A stretch of 64,000 bases of DNA from Streptomyces sp. NBC_00448 (GCF_036014115.1 NZ_CP107913.1:868001-932000), one strand, 5' to 3'; shown: positions 33,250-42,135, counted from the first letter of the stretch. Notes: generated by a model from the sequence alone, not told the origin. Numbers and translations are program-made.

Positions 33250-34986
33250 ATGACAGCGAGACCTCACTTCCCGGGCATGCCGCGGCGGCCCAGGACCCGG
33301 CACGGCCGGCGCCGTACACCCTTCGTCGTGGCCTTCGCGGTGGCCGCGGCCCTGCTCGCCCTGGCCGGCCTGGCCTGGATACCCGGACCGGCGCGGGCGG
33401 TAGGGGCCGCCGCACCGGTCACGGCCTCGACCTCGGCCCCGGCCCGTACCGCCGGCGCCGAGGCCCGCCTGGTGGACCGCGTGCCCACGCCCGTCCTGCA
33501 CTGGACGGCCTGCCGCAAGACCGACGCGTGCGCGACCGCCCGGCTCCCGCTGGACTACGGCAAGCCGCTCGGCGCGACCATCGACGTGGCGCTCCTGCGG
33601 GTCGGGGCGAAGGACCCCGCGCACCGCCTGGGCACGCTCTTCGTCAACCCCGGCGGGCCCGGCGACTCGGCCAGGGACTTCGCCGCGTTGCTGCCGCAGG
33701 GCGTGAGCCAGGCGATCCTCGACCGGTTCGACATCGTCGGTGTGGACCCCCGCGGGGTCGGCGGCAGCCGGCAGATCCGGTGCTTCGGCACGACGGCGCG
33801 GCAGGCCCGCGCGCTGGGCCCGCTCACCTCCGCCCCCTTTCCCGTGACGGCGGCCGAGCAGCTCTCCTGGGTCGGCGCCGCCGAGACGTTCGGCCGGGCC
33901 TGCGCGACCACCGGCCGGCAGGTCGCCTCGGCGATGTCCACCACGCAGGACGCCCGCGACATGGACGTGCTGCGGCGGGCCGTGGGCGACGGCAAGCTGA
34001 CCTACCTCGGCGAGTCCTTCGGGTCCTACCTCGGGCAGGTCTACGCGAACATGTTCCCGGACCGGGTCCGGGCGATCGCGCTCGACGGCATCGTCGACCC
34101 GCAGGCGATCGCCGGCACCGCGGCCGGCGCGGATCAGCCGGTCTTCGACCGGATGGGCTCGGCCACCGCCAGCTACCGCGCGCTGCACGAACTGCTCGAC
34201 CGCTGCGGGCGGGCCGGCCCGTCCGTCTGCTCCTTCGCCGACGCGGACCCCCAGGCCCGGTTCGGCCGGCTGGCCGACCGGCTGCGGGCCCACCCGCTGC
34301 GCCTCGCCGCGCCCGGCGTCACCACGACCACCTACACGTACGCGAACCTGGTCCGCGACACGGAGCAGTGGCTGCACGACCCGGACGGATACGTCGGCCT
34401 GTTCGCCGACCTGACCGACCTGGCGCGGCTCACCGCGGCCGGCGGCGCGGGCGACGATCAGGCCGCCGTGGTCCGGCGCTTCCTCGCGCGCCACCCCGCC
34501 GCGCAGCCCGCGGCGGGCTACGACAACCGGCTCGAAGCCTTCTCCGGGAAGGTGTGCGCGGACGGTCCGCACGCCGCGCGCGCCGCGTCGTGGCCGGCCG
34601 CCGCCGCGGCGGCGGACCGTGCCGCCCCGTACTTCGGGGCGTACTACGCCTGGCTGAGCGTGCAGTGCGCGGGCAGCACCTGGCCCGCGCAGGACGAGGC
34701 CGTCTACCGGGGCCCGTTCGACCGGCGCACCGCCGCGCCCGTGCTGGTGATCGGCGACCTGTGGGACCCGGCGACCAGTGACGACAGCGCGGTGAAGGTG
34801 GCCGGGCTGCTGCCCAACAGCCGCCTGGTCTCCAGCGACAGCTGGGGCCACGAGGCGCTGGGGACGTCGGCCTGCGTGGACGACACGGCGTTCGGCTACC
34901 TGCTCAGGCCGCTGGCCCGCGCCCCAAAGGTCACCCACTGCCGCGGCGACGTCCAGCCCTTCGGCCAGGAGCCGTCCGCCACCTGA
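33250..34986 (+). CDS. Secreted TAP-type alpha/beta hydrolase (tripeptidyl aminopeptidase-like, S33)
   Basis: About 578 residues. Signal peptide: basic RRPRTRHGRRR, hydrophobic FVVAFAVAAALLALAGLAW, cleavage near ARA. Mature enzyme has oxyanion FVNPGGPGDSARD, nucleophile Ser256 in YLGESFGSYLG, acid in VIGDLWDPATSD and His in SWGHEALG, the Streptomyces SlpD/SlpE/TAP arrangement with its C-terminal TAP domain. It should release N-terminal tripeptides or similar from extracellular peptides. GTG at 33241 is an alternative start. Downstream of a two-component pair; convergent with the SRAP gene. Confidence 0.9.
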   Translation: MTARPHFPGMPRRPRTRHGRRRTPFVVAFAVAAALLALAGLAWIPGPARAVGAAAPVTASTSAPARTAGAEARLVDRVPTPVLHWTACRKTDACATARLPLDYGKPLGATIDVALLRVGAKDPAHRLGTLFVNPGGPGDSARDFAALLPQGVSQAILDRFDIVGVDPRGVGGSRQIRCFGTTARQARALGPLTSAPFPVTAAEQLSWVGAAETFGRACATTGRQVASAMSTTQDARDMDVLRRAVGDGKLTYLGESFGSYLGQVYANMFPDRVRAIALDGIVDPQAIAGTAAGADQPVFDRMGSATASYRALHELLDRCGRAGPSVCSFADADPQARFGRLADRLRAHPLRLAAPGVTTTTYTYANLVRDTEQWLHDPDGYVGLFADLTDLARLTAAGGAGDDQAAVVRRFLARHPAAQPAAGYDNRLEAFSGKVCADGPHAARAASWPAAAAAADRAAPYFGAYYAWLSVQCAGSTWPAQDEAVYRGPFDRRTAAPVLVIGDLWDPATSDDSAVKVAGLLPNSRLVSSDSWGHEALGTSACVDDTAFGYLLRPLARAPKVTHCRGDVQPFGQEPSAT

Positions 34987-35033
34987 ACCGCCCGCCCACC
35001 CCGGCCGACCCGCCCCGGCCCGTGCTCATGCCC

Positions 35034-35765
35034 TCAGCGTGCCTCGGCGATCAGTTCGGGCCCGTCGTTGCGGACGCTGTTGACGGTGGGCGGGACCGGG
35101 CGCAGGTCCAGGTCGCCGTCGGACGGGAGCGCCAGGAGGGCGCGCAGGTCGTCCGGGGCGTGCTGGTCCGGGTCGAGCCACTCGGCGTAGTGCTCGGGGG
35201 CGATCGTGAGGGGCATCCGGGGATGGACGCGGCCGGAGGAGTCGGTCGCGTCGGTGGTGATGATCGTGCAGGAGACGATCCACTCCCGCTCGTCCTCCGG
35301 CAGCGACCGGTCCCGCCAGAACTCGTAGAGGCCGGCCATCGCCAGCAGCGAGCCGTCGGCCGGGTGCAGGTAGTACGGCTTCTTCGCCGCCTTCCTGTGC
35401 TCGGTCGCCGGAACGGTCTCCCATTCGTAGTAGCCGTCGGCGGGGAGCAGGCAGCGCCGGGTGGTGAACGCCTTGCGGAAGGCGGGCTTCTCGTGGACGC
35501 TCTCGGCCCGCGCGTTGATCAGCTTCGCCCCCGCGGACGGCGACTTCGCCCAGGACGGCACCAGCCCCCAGCGCAGCGGGCGCAGCTGCCGGACCGGCTC
35601 GGCGGCCTCCTCGCCCCTGCGTTCCACCACGCCCCACACCTGGTCGGTCGGTGCCACGTTCCAGCTCACCGCCGGTGCCTGCTCCCCCTCCCTGACCTGC
35701 ACCTGGGCGGCGAACGCGGTCGCGAGATCCTGCGCGGCCCTGGCCGCGACATACCTTCCGCACAT
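35034..35765 (-). CDS. SRAP-family abasic-site protein (HMCES/YedK)
   Basis: Protein of 243 residues. Starts MCGRY, placing Cys2 as the N-terminal nucleophile after Met removal; SRAP proteins form a thiazolidine crosslink with abasic sites in single-stranded DNA. Other conserved features: WNVAPTD, RWGLVPSWAK, LINARAESV, CLLPADGYYEW (Glu) and HPRMPLTI (His). Role: shielding abasic sites during replication or SOS. Divergent from the lectin gene at 35877 with a 111-base gap; no lexA-like box was identified there with confidence. Confidence 0.95.
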   Translation of the reverse strand: MCGRYVAARAAQDLATAFAAQVQVREGEQAPAVSWNVAPTDQVWGVVERRGEEAAEPVRQLRPLRWGLVPSWAKSPSAGAKLINARAESVHEKPAFRKAFTTRRCLLPADGYYEWETVPATEHRKAAKKPYYLHPADGSLLAMAGLYEFWRDRSLPEDEREWIVSCTIITTDATDSSGRVHPRMPLTIAPEHYAEWLDPDQHAPDDLRALLALPSDGDLDLRPVPPTVNSVRNDGPELIAEAR

Positions 35766-35876
35766 CCCTCCACGGTGCCACGCCCGCCGCCAGGTGGGGA
35801 TCATCGCGCAGCCGTCCGGCGTACCCGGCGGACCGACCTGGGTCGAACTCCCGGCGAACGGTCGATATGTGAAGGT

Positions 35877-38135
35877 ATGACGAGACGATTGCAGCCATGG
35901 AGGTTCGGCCTGCCCCGGGTCGGGACCGCCAGGGTCACCGCGGCCGCGCTGACCCTCGCGCTCGGCGCCGGAGCGGCCCTGTCGCTGGACACCAGCGCCC
36001 ACGCCCAGCCCCGCGCCGGCGGCACGCCCCTGATCGGCGAGACGTTCACCCAGGCCACCGCGCCGGACTTCACCGGTGTGGGGTCGGCCTGCCTGACCGG
36101 GGCCGCCGCCGCGCCGGCGCCGGGCGCGGGGGACCATCCGCTGGGCGGCTGTCCGGACGGGACCGGGCCGGTGCCGCCGGCCGACGGGGCGCCGCACGGC
36201 TACCTGCGGCTCACCGACGCGTCCAACGACCAGTCAGGAGCGGTCCTCTACAACCACGCGCTGCCCGCCACCCAGGGTCTCGACGTCACCTTCGACCAGT
36301 GGCAGTACGGCAGCACCACCCCGGCCACCCCCGCCGACGGCATCTCGTTCTTCCTGGTCGACGGCGACCGCGCGCTGACCCACCCCGGGGCCTTCGGCGG
36401 CAGTCTCGGCTACGCCCAGAAGCTCCCCGACGACGACCCCGCCGCCACCTTCCTGCCCGGCGTGGACGGTGGCTACCTCGGCGTCGGCCTCGACGTCCTC
36501 GGCAACTACTTCGGTGACTGGGAGCACCGCGGGAACGGCTGCGCCGACCGGTCCCCCGCCGGGACCCAGTTCCGCGTGCCGGCCCCCGGGGCCAACATGG
36601 TCACGCTGCGCGGCCCCGGCGACGGCACCGAGGGCTACTGCTTCCTGACCGCCACCACGAACAACTTCAGCACCACCGGGCCCTGGCCCTCGACCCTTCC
36701 CGGGCGGTTGCAAGGGCCCCTGACCGAGCTGCCGGCGGGCGCCACCCCGGTCCAGGCCGAGGCCGCGCTCGAACCGTCGCGCCGCCGGGTCCACGTGCAG
36801 ATCACCCCGGCGCCCGACCCGGTGGTGAACGTCTCGGTGGACTTCAACGACGGCACCGGCCCCCACCAGGTGCTGAGCACTCCCGCACCGCAGCCGCTGC
36901 CCGCCACGTACAAGTTCGGGTTCGCGGCCTCCACCGGTCTGTTCACCGACGTCCACCTCATCCGGAACGTGGCCGTCAGCACCGATCAGCCGCTGCCCCG
37001 GCTCGACCTGGTCAAGCAGGTGCGGCAGCCGCTGCCCGGCGACCTGGTGGCCGGCACGCGGGTCCCCTACGACTTCGTGGTCACCAACTCCGGCGGGACG
37101 GACCTCACCGGCCTCAACGTCGACGACCCGAAGGTCGGCCCCGTGTCGTGCCCGACCACGACGCTCGCCCCCGGCGAGACGACGACCTGCACCGCGACGT
37201 ACACGGTCACCGCCGCGGACGTGGCACACGGCTCCATCGAGAACACCGCCACCGCCAGCGGCACCTCCGACGACCAGACGGTCACGTCACCGCCGTCGTC
37301 GGAGCACGTGCCGATCGAACTGCCGCCCGGCATCGTGGTGGAGAAGAAGGCGCAGACCCCCGGACCGTACTCCGTCGGCCAGACGGTCGAGTTCTCCTAC
37401 GCCGTACGCAACACCGGCGGCACGCGGCTGACCGGTGTCCACGTCGACGACGACCACATCACCGGCATCACCTGCGACGCCACCACGCTCGCCCCCGCGG
37501 GGAGCCCTGACGACAGCACCACCTGCCACGGCAGCTACACCATCACGGCGGCCGACGGAACGGCCGGCTTCGTCACCAACACCGCCACGGCGAGCGGCAC
37601 TTCGGACGAACGCACGGTGACCTCCCCGCCGACCCGGCAGACGCTGCCGGTCGGGGCACCGCACCTCACCCTGAAGAAGCGCGTGGCGACCCCCGGCCCC
37701 TACGCCGCCGGCGACACCGTGCGCTACACCTACACCGTCACCAACACCGGCAGCACGGACCTCCACGACGTGCTGGTCAGCGACGACCGCGTCACCGGCA
37801 TCACCTGCGACGCCACCACGCTGGCGCCCGGGGCGAGCACCACCTGCCAGGGCAGCTACACCATCACCAAGGCCGACGCCGAGGCATGCGGGAAGGCCGA
37901 GGGGACGACCAAGGGCAAGGGCGGGGACGACTGCGACTGCCCGGTCACCAACGTGGCCGTGGCCGCCGGGACCGATCCGCACGGCAACCAGGTCGCCAGC
38001 CGGCCCGCGAGCGTCACCATCACCGTCGGCAGCGCTCCGCACCCGCGGCCCCCGCACCACAAACCGCCGCACCAGAAGCCGTCGCACGGCAAGCCCATCC
38101 ACCGGAAGCCCGCGCACCAGGACCAGCACGCATAA
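35877..38135 (+). CDS. Secreted L-type lectin with three DUF11/DUF7507-like repeats
   Basis: Protein of 752 residues. Signal peptide (RRLQPWRFGLPRVGTARVTA, then a hydrophobic core, cleavage near AHA). Residues ~50-370: legume-type lectin/ConA-like domain (TPADGISFFLVDGD; GGSLGYAQ; GGYLGVGLDVLGNYFG). Residues ~376-481, ~486-585 and ~598-718: three related surface-adhesin repeats (VTNTGSTDLHDVLVSDDRV; TCQGSYTITKAD). Tail ~719-752 is His/Pro/Lys-rich (RPPHHKPPHQKPSHGK). No sortase signal or membrane anchor, so it is released or held by charge. GAAGG before the ATG. Ligand is presumably a surface glycan; role in adhesion is inference. Confidence 0.85.
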   Translation: MTRRLQPWRFGLPRVGTARVTAAALTLALGAGAALSLDTSAHAQPRAGGTPLIGETFTQATAPDFTGVGSACLTGAAAAPAPGAGDHPLGGCPDGTGPVPPADGAPHGYLRLTDASNDQSGAVLYNHALPATQGLDVTFDQWQYGSTTPATPADGISFFLVDGDRALTHPGAFGGSLGYAQKLPDDDPAATFLPGVDGGYLGVGLDVLGNYFGDWEHRGNGCADRSPAGTQFRVPAPGANMVTLRGPGDGTEGYCFLTATTNNFSTTGPWPSTLPGRLQGPLTELPAGATPVQAEAALEPSRRRVHVQITPAPDPVVNVSVDFNDGTGPHQVLSTPAPQPLPATYKFGFAASTGLFTDVHLIRNVAVSTDQPLPRLDLVKQVRQPLPGDLVAGTRVPYDFVVTNSGGTDLTGLNVDDPKVGPVSCPTTTLAPGETTTCTATYTVTAADVAHGSIENTATASGTSDDQTVTSPPSSEHVPIELPPGIVVEKKAQTPGPYSVGQTVEFSYAVRNTGGTRLTGVHVDDDHITGITCDATTLAPAGSPDDSTTCHGSYTITAADGTAGFVTNTATASGTSDERTVTSPPTRQTLPVGAPHLTLKKRVATPGPYAAGDTVRYTYTVTNTGSTDLHDVLVSDDRVTGITCDATTLAPGASTTCQGSYTITKADAEACGKAEGTTKGKGGDDCDCPVTNVAVAAGTDPHGNQVASRPASVTITVGSAPHPRPPHHKPPHQKPSHGKPIHRKPAHQDQHA

Positions 38136-38147
38136 GGGGCGTGCCTG

Positions 38148-39356
38148 TCAGGGCGGAGTGTCGCGGCCGGCGTCCGCGGGGAGTCGCAAGGTCACGCTCA
38201 GGCCGCCCTCCGTGCGGGCCGTCGCCGTGGCGCTGCCGCTGTGGGCGCGGGCGACGGCCCGCACGATGGACAGGCCCAGGCCCGTGCCGTCCGGAAGGTC
38301 GCGCGGGCCGCTGCGGCGTCGGGTGCGGTCGCCGCGGTTGAACGGCTCGAACAGCTCCTCCACGTGGTCGGGTCGCAGGGCGGGCCCGTCGTTGACCACG
38401 GTGAGCCGCGCCGCGCCGTCGCCGGTCGGGGCGGCGGTGACCCGCAACAGGCCGCCGTCGCTGTTGTAACGGACCGCGTTCTCCAGCAGGTTGGAGACCG
38501 CGATGCCCAGCAGCGCGATGTTGGCGAGCAGCGGGGTGGAGACGAGGTCGGTCTCCAGGCACAGGCCCTGCGCCCGGACCCGGCCGGCCACCTGGTCGAG
38601 CGCTTCCGCCGCGACGTCGGCGAGGTCGTCCTCGACCAGGTCGGTGGCGCCGCGCTCGGAGCGGGCGAGTACCAGCAGCGCGGCGATCAGCCGCTGGGCG
38701 CTGCCGGTGGCGTCCGCGACGTCGGCCGCCATGGTGCGCCACTGCGCCTCGGTGACGACGGGTTTGGCGAGGGTGACCTCGACGGCCGCCCGGGTCAGCG
38801 CCAGCGGTGTGCGCAGTTCATGGCTGGCGTTGGCGACGAACCGGCGTTGGGCGCCGAAGGCGTGGTCGAGGCGTTCGAGCATCTCGTCGAACGTGTCGCC
38901 GAGTTCCCTGAGTTCGTCGGACGGCCCGGACAGGCGCAGCCGTACGTGCAGGGTCGCGTCGGTGGCCTTGCGCGCGGCGGCGGTGATCTCGGCGATCGGC
39001 CGCAGCAGCCGGCCCGCGACCCACCAGCCCACCAGGGTGGACAGCGCCACGACGACCGTCAGCAGCAGCAGCGCGATGACCAGAAGGCGCGACGCCGCCG
39101 CGTCACGGATCTGGTCGGACAGGCCCACGAAGTTGTCGTGGTCGGGGTCCAGGCTGCTGGGTAATTTGGAGGCGGGCAGCGGGCGGAAGATCTCGTGGTA
39201 CAGCGCGGTGGTCATGGCCAGCACCAGGGCACTGCCGCCGACCGTGAACAAGGCGGCGTAGGTGAGGGTGAGGCGCGTGCGAATGGTCAGCGACGGCCGA
39301 CGCAGCCGGCGCACCGTACGACGCAGCAGTCCGGCCGTGGGGCCGGGCGCGTTCAC
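38148..39356 (-). CDS. OmpR-pair sensor histidine kinase with a TTA codon
   Basis: Protein of 402 residues. Membrane helices at about 32-52 and 89-112 enclose a short extracytoplasmic loop; HAMP follows, then HisKA with His179 in VANASHELRTPLALTR, and HATPase_c (NLLENAVRYN; GTGLGLSIVRAVARAHSGS). The start overlaps the response regulator stop by four bases. Codon 65 (39162-39164) is TTA, the rarest codon in Streptomyces, read by the bldA tRNA; this would tie kinase synthesis to development. Stop is only 12 bases from the convergent lectin stop. Confidence 0.94.
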   Translation of the reverse strand: MNAPGPTAGLLRRTVRRLRRPSLTIRTRLTLTYAALFTVGGSALVLAMTTALYHEIFRPLPASKLPSSLDPDHDNFVGLSDQIRDAAASRLLVIALLLLTVVVALSTLVGWWVAGRLLRPIAEITAAARKATDATLHVRLRLSGPSDELRELGDTFDEMLERLDHAFGAQRRFVANASHELRTPLALTRAAVEVTLAKPVVTEAQWRTMAADVADATGSAQRLIAALLVLARSERGATDLVEDDLADVAAEALDQVAGRVRAQGLCLETDLVSTPLLANIALLGIAVSNLLENAVRYNSDGGLLRVTAAPTGDGAARLTVVNDGPALRPDHVEELFEPFNRGDRTRRRSGPRDLPDGTGLGLSIVRAVARAHSGSATATARTEGGLSVTLRLPADAGRDTPP

Positions 39357-40012
39357 CGGGCGATCCGGTAGCCGGCGCCCACGAGGGTGTCGATCAGGTC
39401 GGGCGGGCCGAGCTTGCGCCGGAGCCGGTTGACGGTCACCCGCACGGTGTTGGTGAACGGGTCCGCGTTCTCGTCCCAGGCCCGCTCCAGGAGCTGTTCA
39501 TGGCTGAGCACCGCCCCGTCCGCGGCCAGCAGCAGCCGCAGCACGGTGAACTCCTTGGCGGTGAGGGGCACCGGCCGGCCGCCGCGCACCACGGTCCGCC
39601 GCAACGTGTCCATGGTCAGGTCACCGCAGACCAGGGTCACTCCGTGCGATCCCTTGCGCCGGCCCAAGGCCCGTACGCGCAGGGTGAGTTCGGCGAAGGA
39701 GAAGGGCTTGCCCAGGTAGTCGTCGGCGCCGAGGGTCAGCCCGTCGACGCGGTCGTCGATGCCCGACAGGGCGGTGAGCATGAGGATCATCGGCGGTTCG
39801 GCCCGGCCCGCGAGTTCCGCGCAGACCTCGTCGCCGGACCGGCCGGGCAGGTCGCGGTCGAGGATGAGGACGTCGTAGCCGCCGTTGATCTCGACCTTGG
39901 TCAGCGCGTCGTCGCCGTCGTGGCTGACGTCCACCGCCATGCCCTGGTCCCGCAGCCCTTCGGCTATGACGGCGGCCAGCCGCTGCTCGTCCTCGACTAT
40001 CAGGATACGCAT
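39353..40012 (-). CDS. OmpR/PhoB-type response regulator
   Basis: Protein of 219 residues. Receiver domain: IVEDEQRLAAVIAEGL, phospho-acceptor Asp52 in VLILDRDLPGRSGDE, conserved Thr and Lys in MLTALSG and YLGKPFSF. C-terminal winged helix: GRPVPLTAKEFTVLRLLLAA and FTNTVRVTVNRLRRKLGPPD. Lies four bases after the ApbE-like stop and overlaps the kinase start, so all three are one unit. Targets unknown. Confidence 0.95.
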   Translation of the reverse strand: MRILIVEDEQRLAAVIAEGLRDQGMAVDVSHDGDDALTKVEINGGYDVLILDRDLPGRSGDEVCAELAGRAEPPMILMLTALSGIDDRVDGLTLGADDYLGKPFSFAELTLRVRALGRRKGSHGVTLVCGDLTMDTLRRTVVRGGRPVPLTAKEFTVLRLLLAADGAVLSHEQLLERAWDENADPFTNTVRVTVNRLRRKLGPPDLIDTLVGAGYRIAR

Positions 40013-40016
40013 GGCC

Positions 40017-40901
40017 TCATCCTGTCCTCTGGCCGCCTTCCCCGGCCGCCGGCTCCCCTTCCAGGCGGATCAGGCCGGCCAGCCCGGAGGTGGCGTGGAT
40101 ACGGCCCCGGGTGTCGACACTCAGCGCCTGGTACGGGGTGGCGGCGGCGAGACGGTCGAGCCAGGCGCGGGCGCGCGCCGTGGTCGGCTGCGCCATCGCG
40201 GCCGCGGCATGGAGGTCGGCCCGGGCCAGGTCGGGGCCGGTCACGGTGACCTGGGTGAGGTCGGTGGCACCTGGTCCGGTCGCGGGGGTGCGGACGTACG
40301 CGGCGCGCTCGGCGGCCTGGCAGGTGGCGACCGCTCCTTCGTGGATCTCCAGCGTGGCGAGCAGCCCGCCCGTCACGCGCGGGTGGGCCAGCCGCACCCG
40401 CCAGGCGGCGCCGGCATCGGATCGCAGCCGCAGGTCGCCGCCCGCGTTCAGGACGTGCCGGGTCAGTCCGCGGGCGGCCAGCAGCGCGCTCGCGCGTTCC
40501 GCCGCCCAGCACTTGACCGCTTCGCGCGGATCGAACCGCGGAGCTCCGCCGTCCTGTCCCGTGTGTACGGGCCCGCGTCCGTCCCGGCCGCGTCCGGCGC
40601 GGCCTCCGCCGTCCCAGGCGGCTGAAGCGCGCTCCCCGACGGCCCGCAGGGTCTCGCACAGCTCCCGCGCCTCGTGGCTCTCCTGGCCGCCGAGGTGGCC
40701 GTCGAGGTCGGCGGCGCCGAGCAGTCCCTCGCAGATCAGGCGGACCGAACTGCCCTGCCGGGGAGCGCAGATGGCCTCCTCGACGCGGTGCAGCAAGGCG
40801 AAGGCGGCCCCGGTCGCGCGGTGGAAGGTGCCGAAGTCGGCGGCGTCCGGGGCCGCGATCGAGATCCTGGCGCCCAGGACGCCGTCCCTCGCGGTGCGCA
40901 C
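40017..40901 (-). CDS. ApbE-like FAD:protein FMN transferase (possibly degenerate)
   Basis: Protein of 294 residues. The ApbE core is visible: FDPREAVKCWAAERASALLA and HVLNAGGDLRLR (residues ~170-182), then LAHPRVTGG, VATCQAAERAAYV and ARADLHAAAAMAQ. ApbE attaches FMN to Thr/Ser of exported redox proteins. Oddities: the late D-x-x-x-T region shows Ala where Thr is usual (HAAAAM), VKCW replaces the common VKGW, residues 95-125 are Gly/Arg-rich, and no FMN-binding-domain partner is encoded nearby. GTG start at 40901 with weak ribosome site, three bases after a small ORF. Family likely; activity uncertain. Confidence 0.75.
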   Translation of the reverse strand: MRTARDGVLGARISIAAPDAADFGTFHRATGAAFALLHRVEEAICAPRQGSSVRLICEGLLGAADLDGHLGGQESHEARELCETLRAVGERASAAWDGGGRAGRGRDGRGPVHTGQDGGAPRFDPREAVKCWAAERASALLAARGLTRHVLNAGGDLRLRSDAGAAWRVRLAHPRVTGGLLATLEIHEGAVATCQAAERAAYVRTPATGPGATDLTQVTVTGPDLARADLHAAAAMAQPTTARARAWLDRLAAATPYQALSVDTRGRIHATSGLAGLIRLEGEPAAGEGGQRTG

Positions 40902-40904
40902 CGG

Positions 40905-41096
40905 TCAGCGCCCGGCCGCGGAGTCGGCCGCCCGCCGGGACCGCGCGCGGGCGGCCGACGCGTACGCCGTGCCGTACTCGGTGCTGTGCACGGCGCCGGG
41001 ACGTAACGGTCCTCGCAGCGGCCGTCGCAGCGGCGGCAGGGCCCGGGCACGGTGCCGGCCGTCCGGACGGCTGAGCGCACCACTCGTCCTCGTCAT
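40905..41096 (-). CDS. Possible 63-codon ORF ahead of the ApbE-like gene
   Basis: ATG at 41096 (GGAAGAAG upstream) to TGA at 40905, ending three bases before the ApbE GTG, which suggests coupling. Product is basic and of low complexity (RARALPPLRRPLRGPLRPG), without a recognised domain. It contains a TTA codon at 41004-41006. It may be a genuine small protein, or only the 5' leader of the operon. The rest of the gap to 41193 holds no other candidate. Confidence 0.35.
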   Translation of the reverse strand: MTRTSGALSRPDGRHRARALPPLRRPLRGPLRPGAVHSTEYGTAYASAARARSRRAADSAAGR

Positions 41097-41193
41097 GGCA
41101 GCTTCTTCCAGCAGGCGGGCTGCTTGCCCGTCCACTGTTCCCGCCGCGACCTAACGTCCGGGTAACACGTCCGCCGGCGGTCCTGCCCTCGGG

Positions 41194-42135
41194 TCAGGCG
41201 CGGCGGGCGGCCCATACGGCGCGTTCGGTGCGGACCGCGAGATCGTCGCGGCGCAGGATGCTGAAGGGGCCGCCGGTGTCGAGCAGTTGGTCGAGCGCGC
41301 GGAGGTCCTCGGCGGGAAGGGCGGAGGCGGCGCCGGCGCGCAGACGCTCGAGGCTGCTGAGCGCGTAGCGGCCGACGGCGTCGTCACGGGAGGCGTCGAC
41401 GCGCACGCTGACCGTCCGCTCGCCCGCGGCGGCGAACCCGGCGGCGGCCAGCCTGGGGCCCCAGTCGGCGCCGCGGTGCGGCACGTGCTCGGTGTGGTGG
41501 CGGGCGAGGGCGGCGTGGCAGCGGTCCTCCAGGCCGGGCCGCTCCCGCGGCGCGTCGGCGGGCAGGAAGCGCGGGAAGCCGGCCAGTTCGACGACGGCGA
41601 ACAGGCCACCGGGCGCGAGCAGTTCACGGACCGCGCGCAGCGTGCGGTCGGGGTCGGCCAGGTGGTGCAGCGACGCCGACGCCCACACCAGCTCGGGCCG
41701 GCCGAGGTCGGGCCACTCCCCGTCGAGGTCGGCCGCCACCGTGCGCACCCGGTCGGCGACCCCGAGCGCCTCGGCCTTCTCCCGCAACCGCTCCAGGTGG
41801 CCCGCGGAGGCGTCCACGGCGGTCAGTTCCGCCGCGGGGAAGCGCGCGAGCAGGGCGAAGGTGCCGGCCCCGGTGCCGCAGCCCAGGTCCACGATGTGGC
41901 GCGGCTCGACGTCGACCGGCAGCCACGCGGTGATGGCCGCGGTGTGCTCGGCGAGCACCTCCGCGTCCAGGTCGAGCAGCTCCGCCTGGCCCTCGGAGTC
42001 GGGGGTGTGCGGGGGAAGGGGGTGCGCGCCGTGGAGCGCCGGGTGCGCCGGGTCTGCTTGGCGAGCCTGGTGCGCCTGGTGCGCCTGGTGCGCCTGGTGC
42101 GCCTGGTGCGCCTGGTGCGGGGAAGCGTCGGTCAT
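41194..42135 (-). CDS. Class I SAM-dependent methyltransferase with His-Gln-Ala repeat N-terminus
   Basis: Protein of 313 residues. Residues ~8-27 are tandem QAH repeats encoded by a 9-bp microsatellite. The catalytic domain begins near residue 60: IVDLGCGTGAGTFALLARFP (motif I), LTAVDASAGHLERLREKA, VWASASLHHLADPDRTLRAV and LLAPGGLFAVVELAG. This is a Methyltransf_25/12-type small-molecule enzyme. Acceptor unknown; a single-gene unit transcribed away from the XRE-cupin gene. Confidence 0.87.
   Translation of the reverse strand: MTDASPHQAHQAHQAHQAHQAHQARQADPAHPALHGAHPLPPHTPDSEGQAELLDLDAEVLAEHTAAITAWLPVDVEPRHIVDLGCGTGAGTFALLARFPAAELTAVDASAGHLERLREKAEALGVADRVRTVAADLDGEWPDLGRPELVWASASLHHLADPDRTLRAVRELLAPGGLFAVVELAGFPRFLPADAPRERPGLEDRCHAALARHHTEHVPHRGADWGPRLAAAGFAAAGERTVSVRVDASRDDAVGRYALSSLERLRAGAASALPAEDLRALDQLLDTGGPFSILRRDDLAVRTERAVWAARRA
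42065..42118. repeat. Six-copy 9-bp microsatellite in the methyltransferase gene
   Basis: GCCTGGTGC is repeated six times without interruption (42065-42118), encoding His-Gln-Ala units on the minus strand near the protein N-terminus. Because the unit is nine bases, copy-number change would alter length without shifting frame. Confidence 0.9.
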
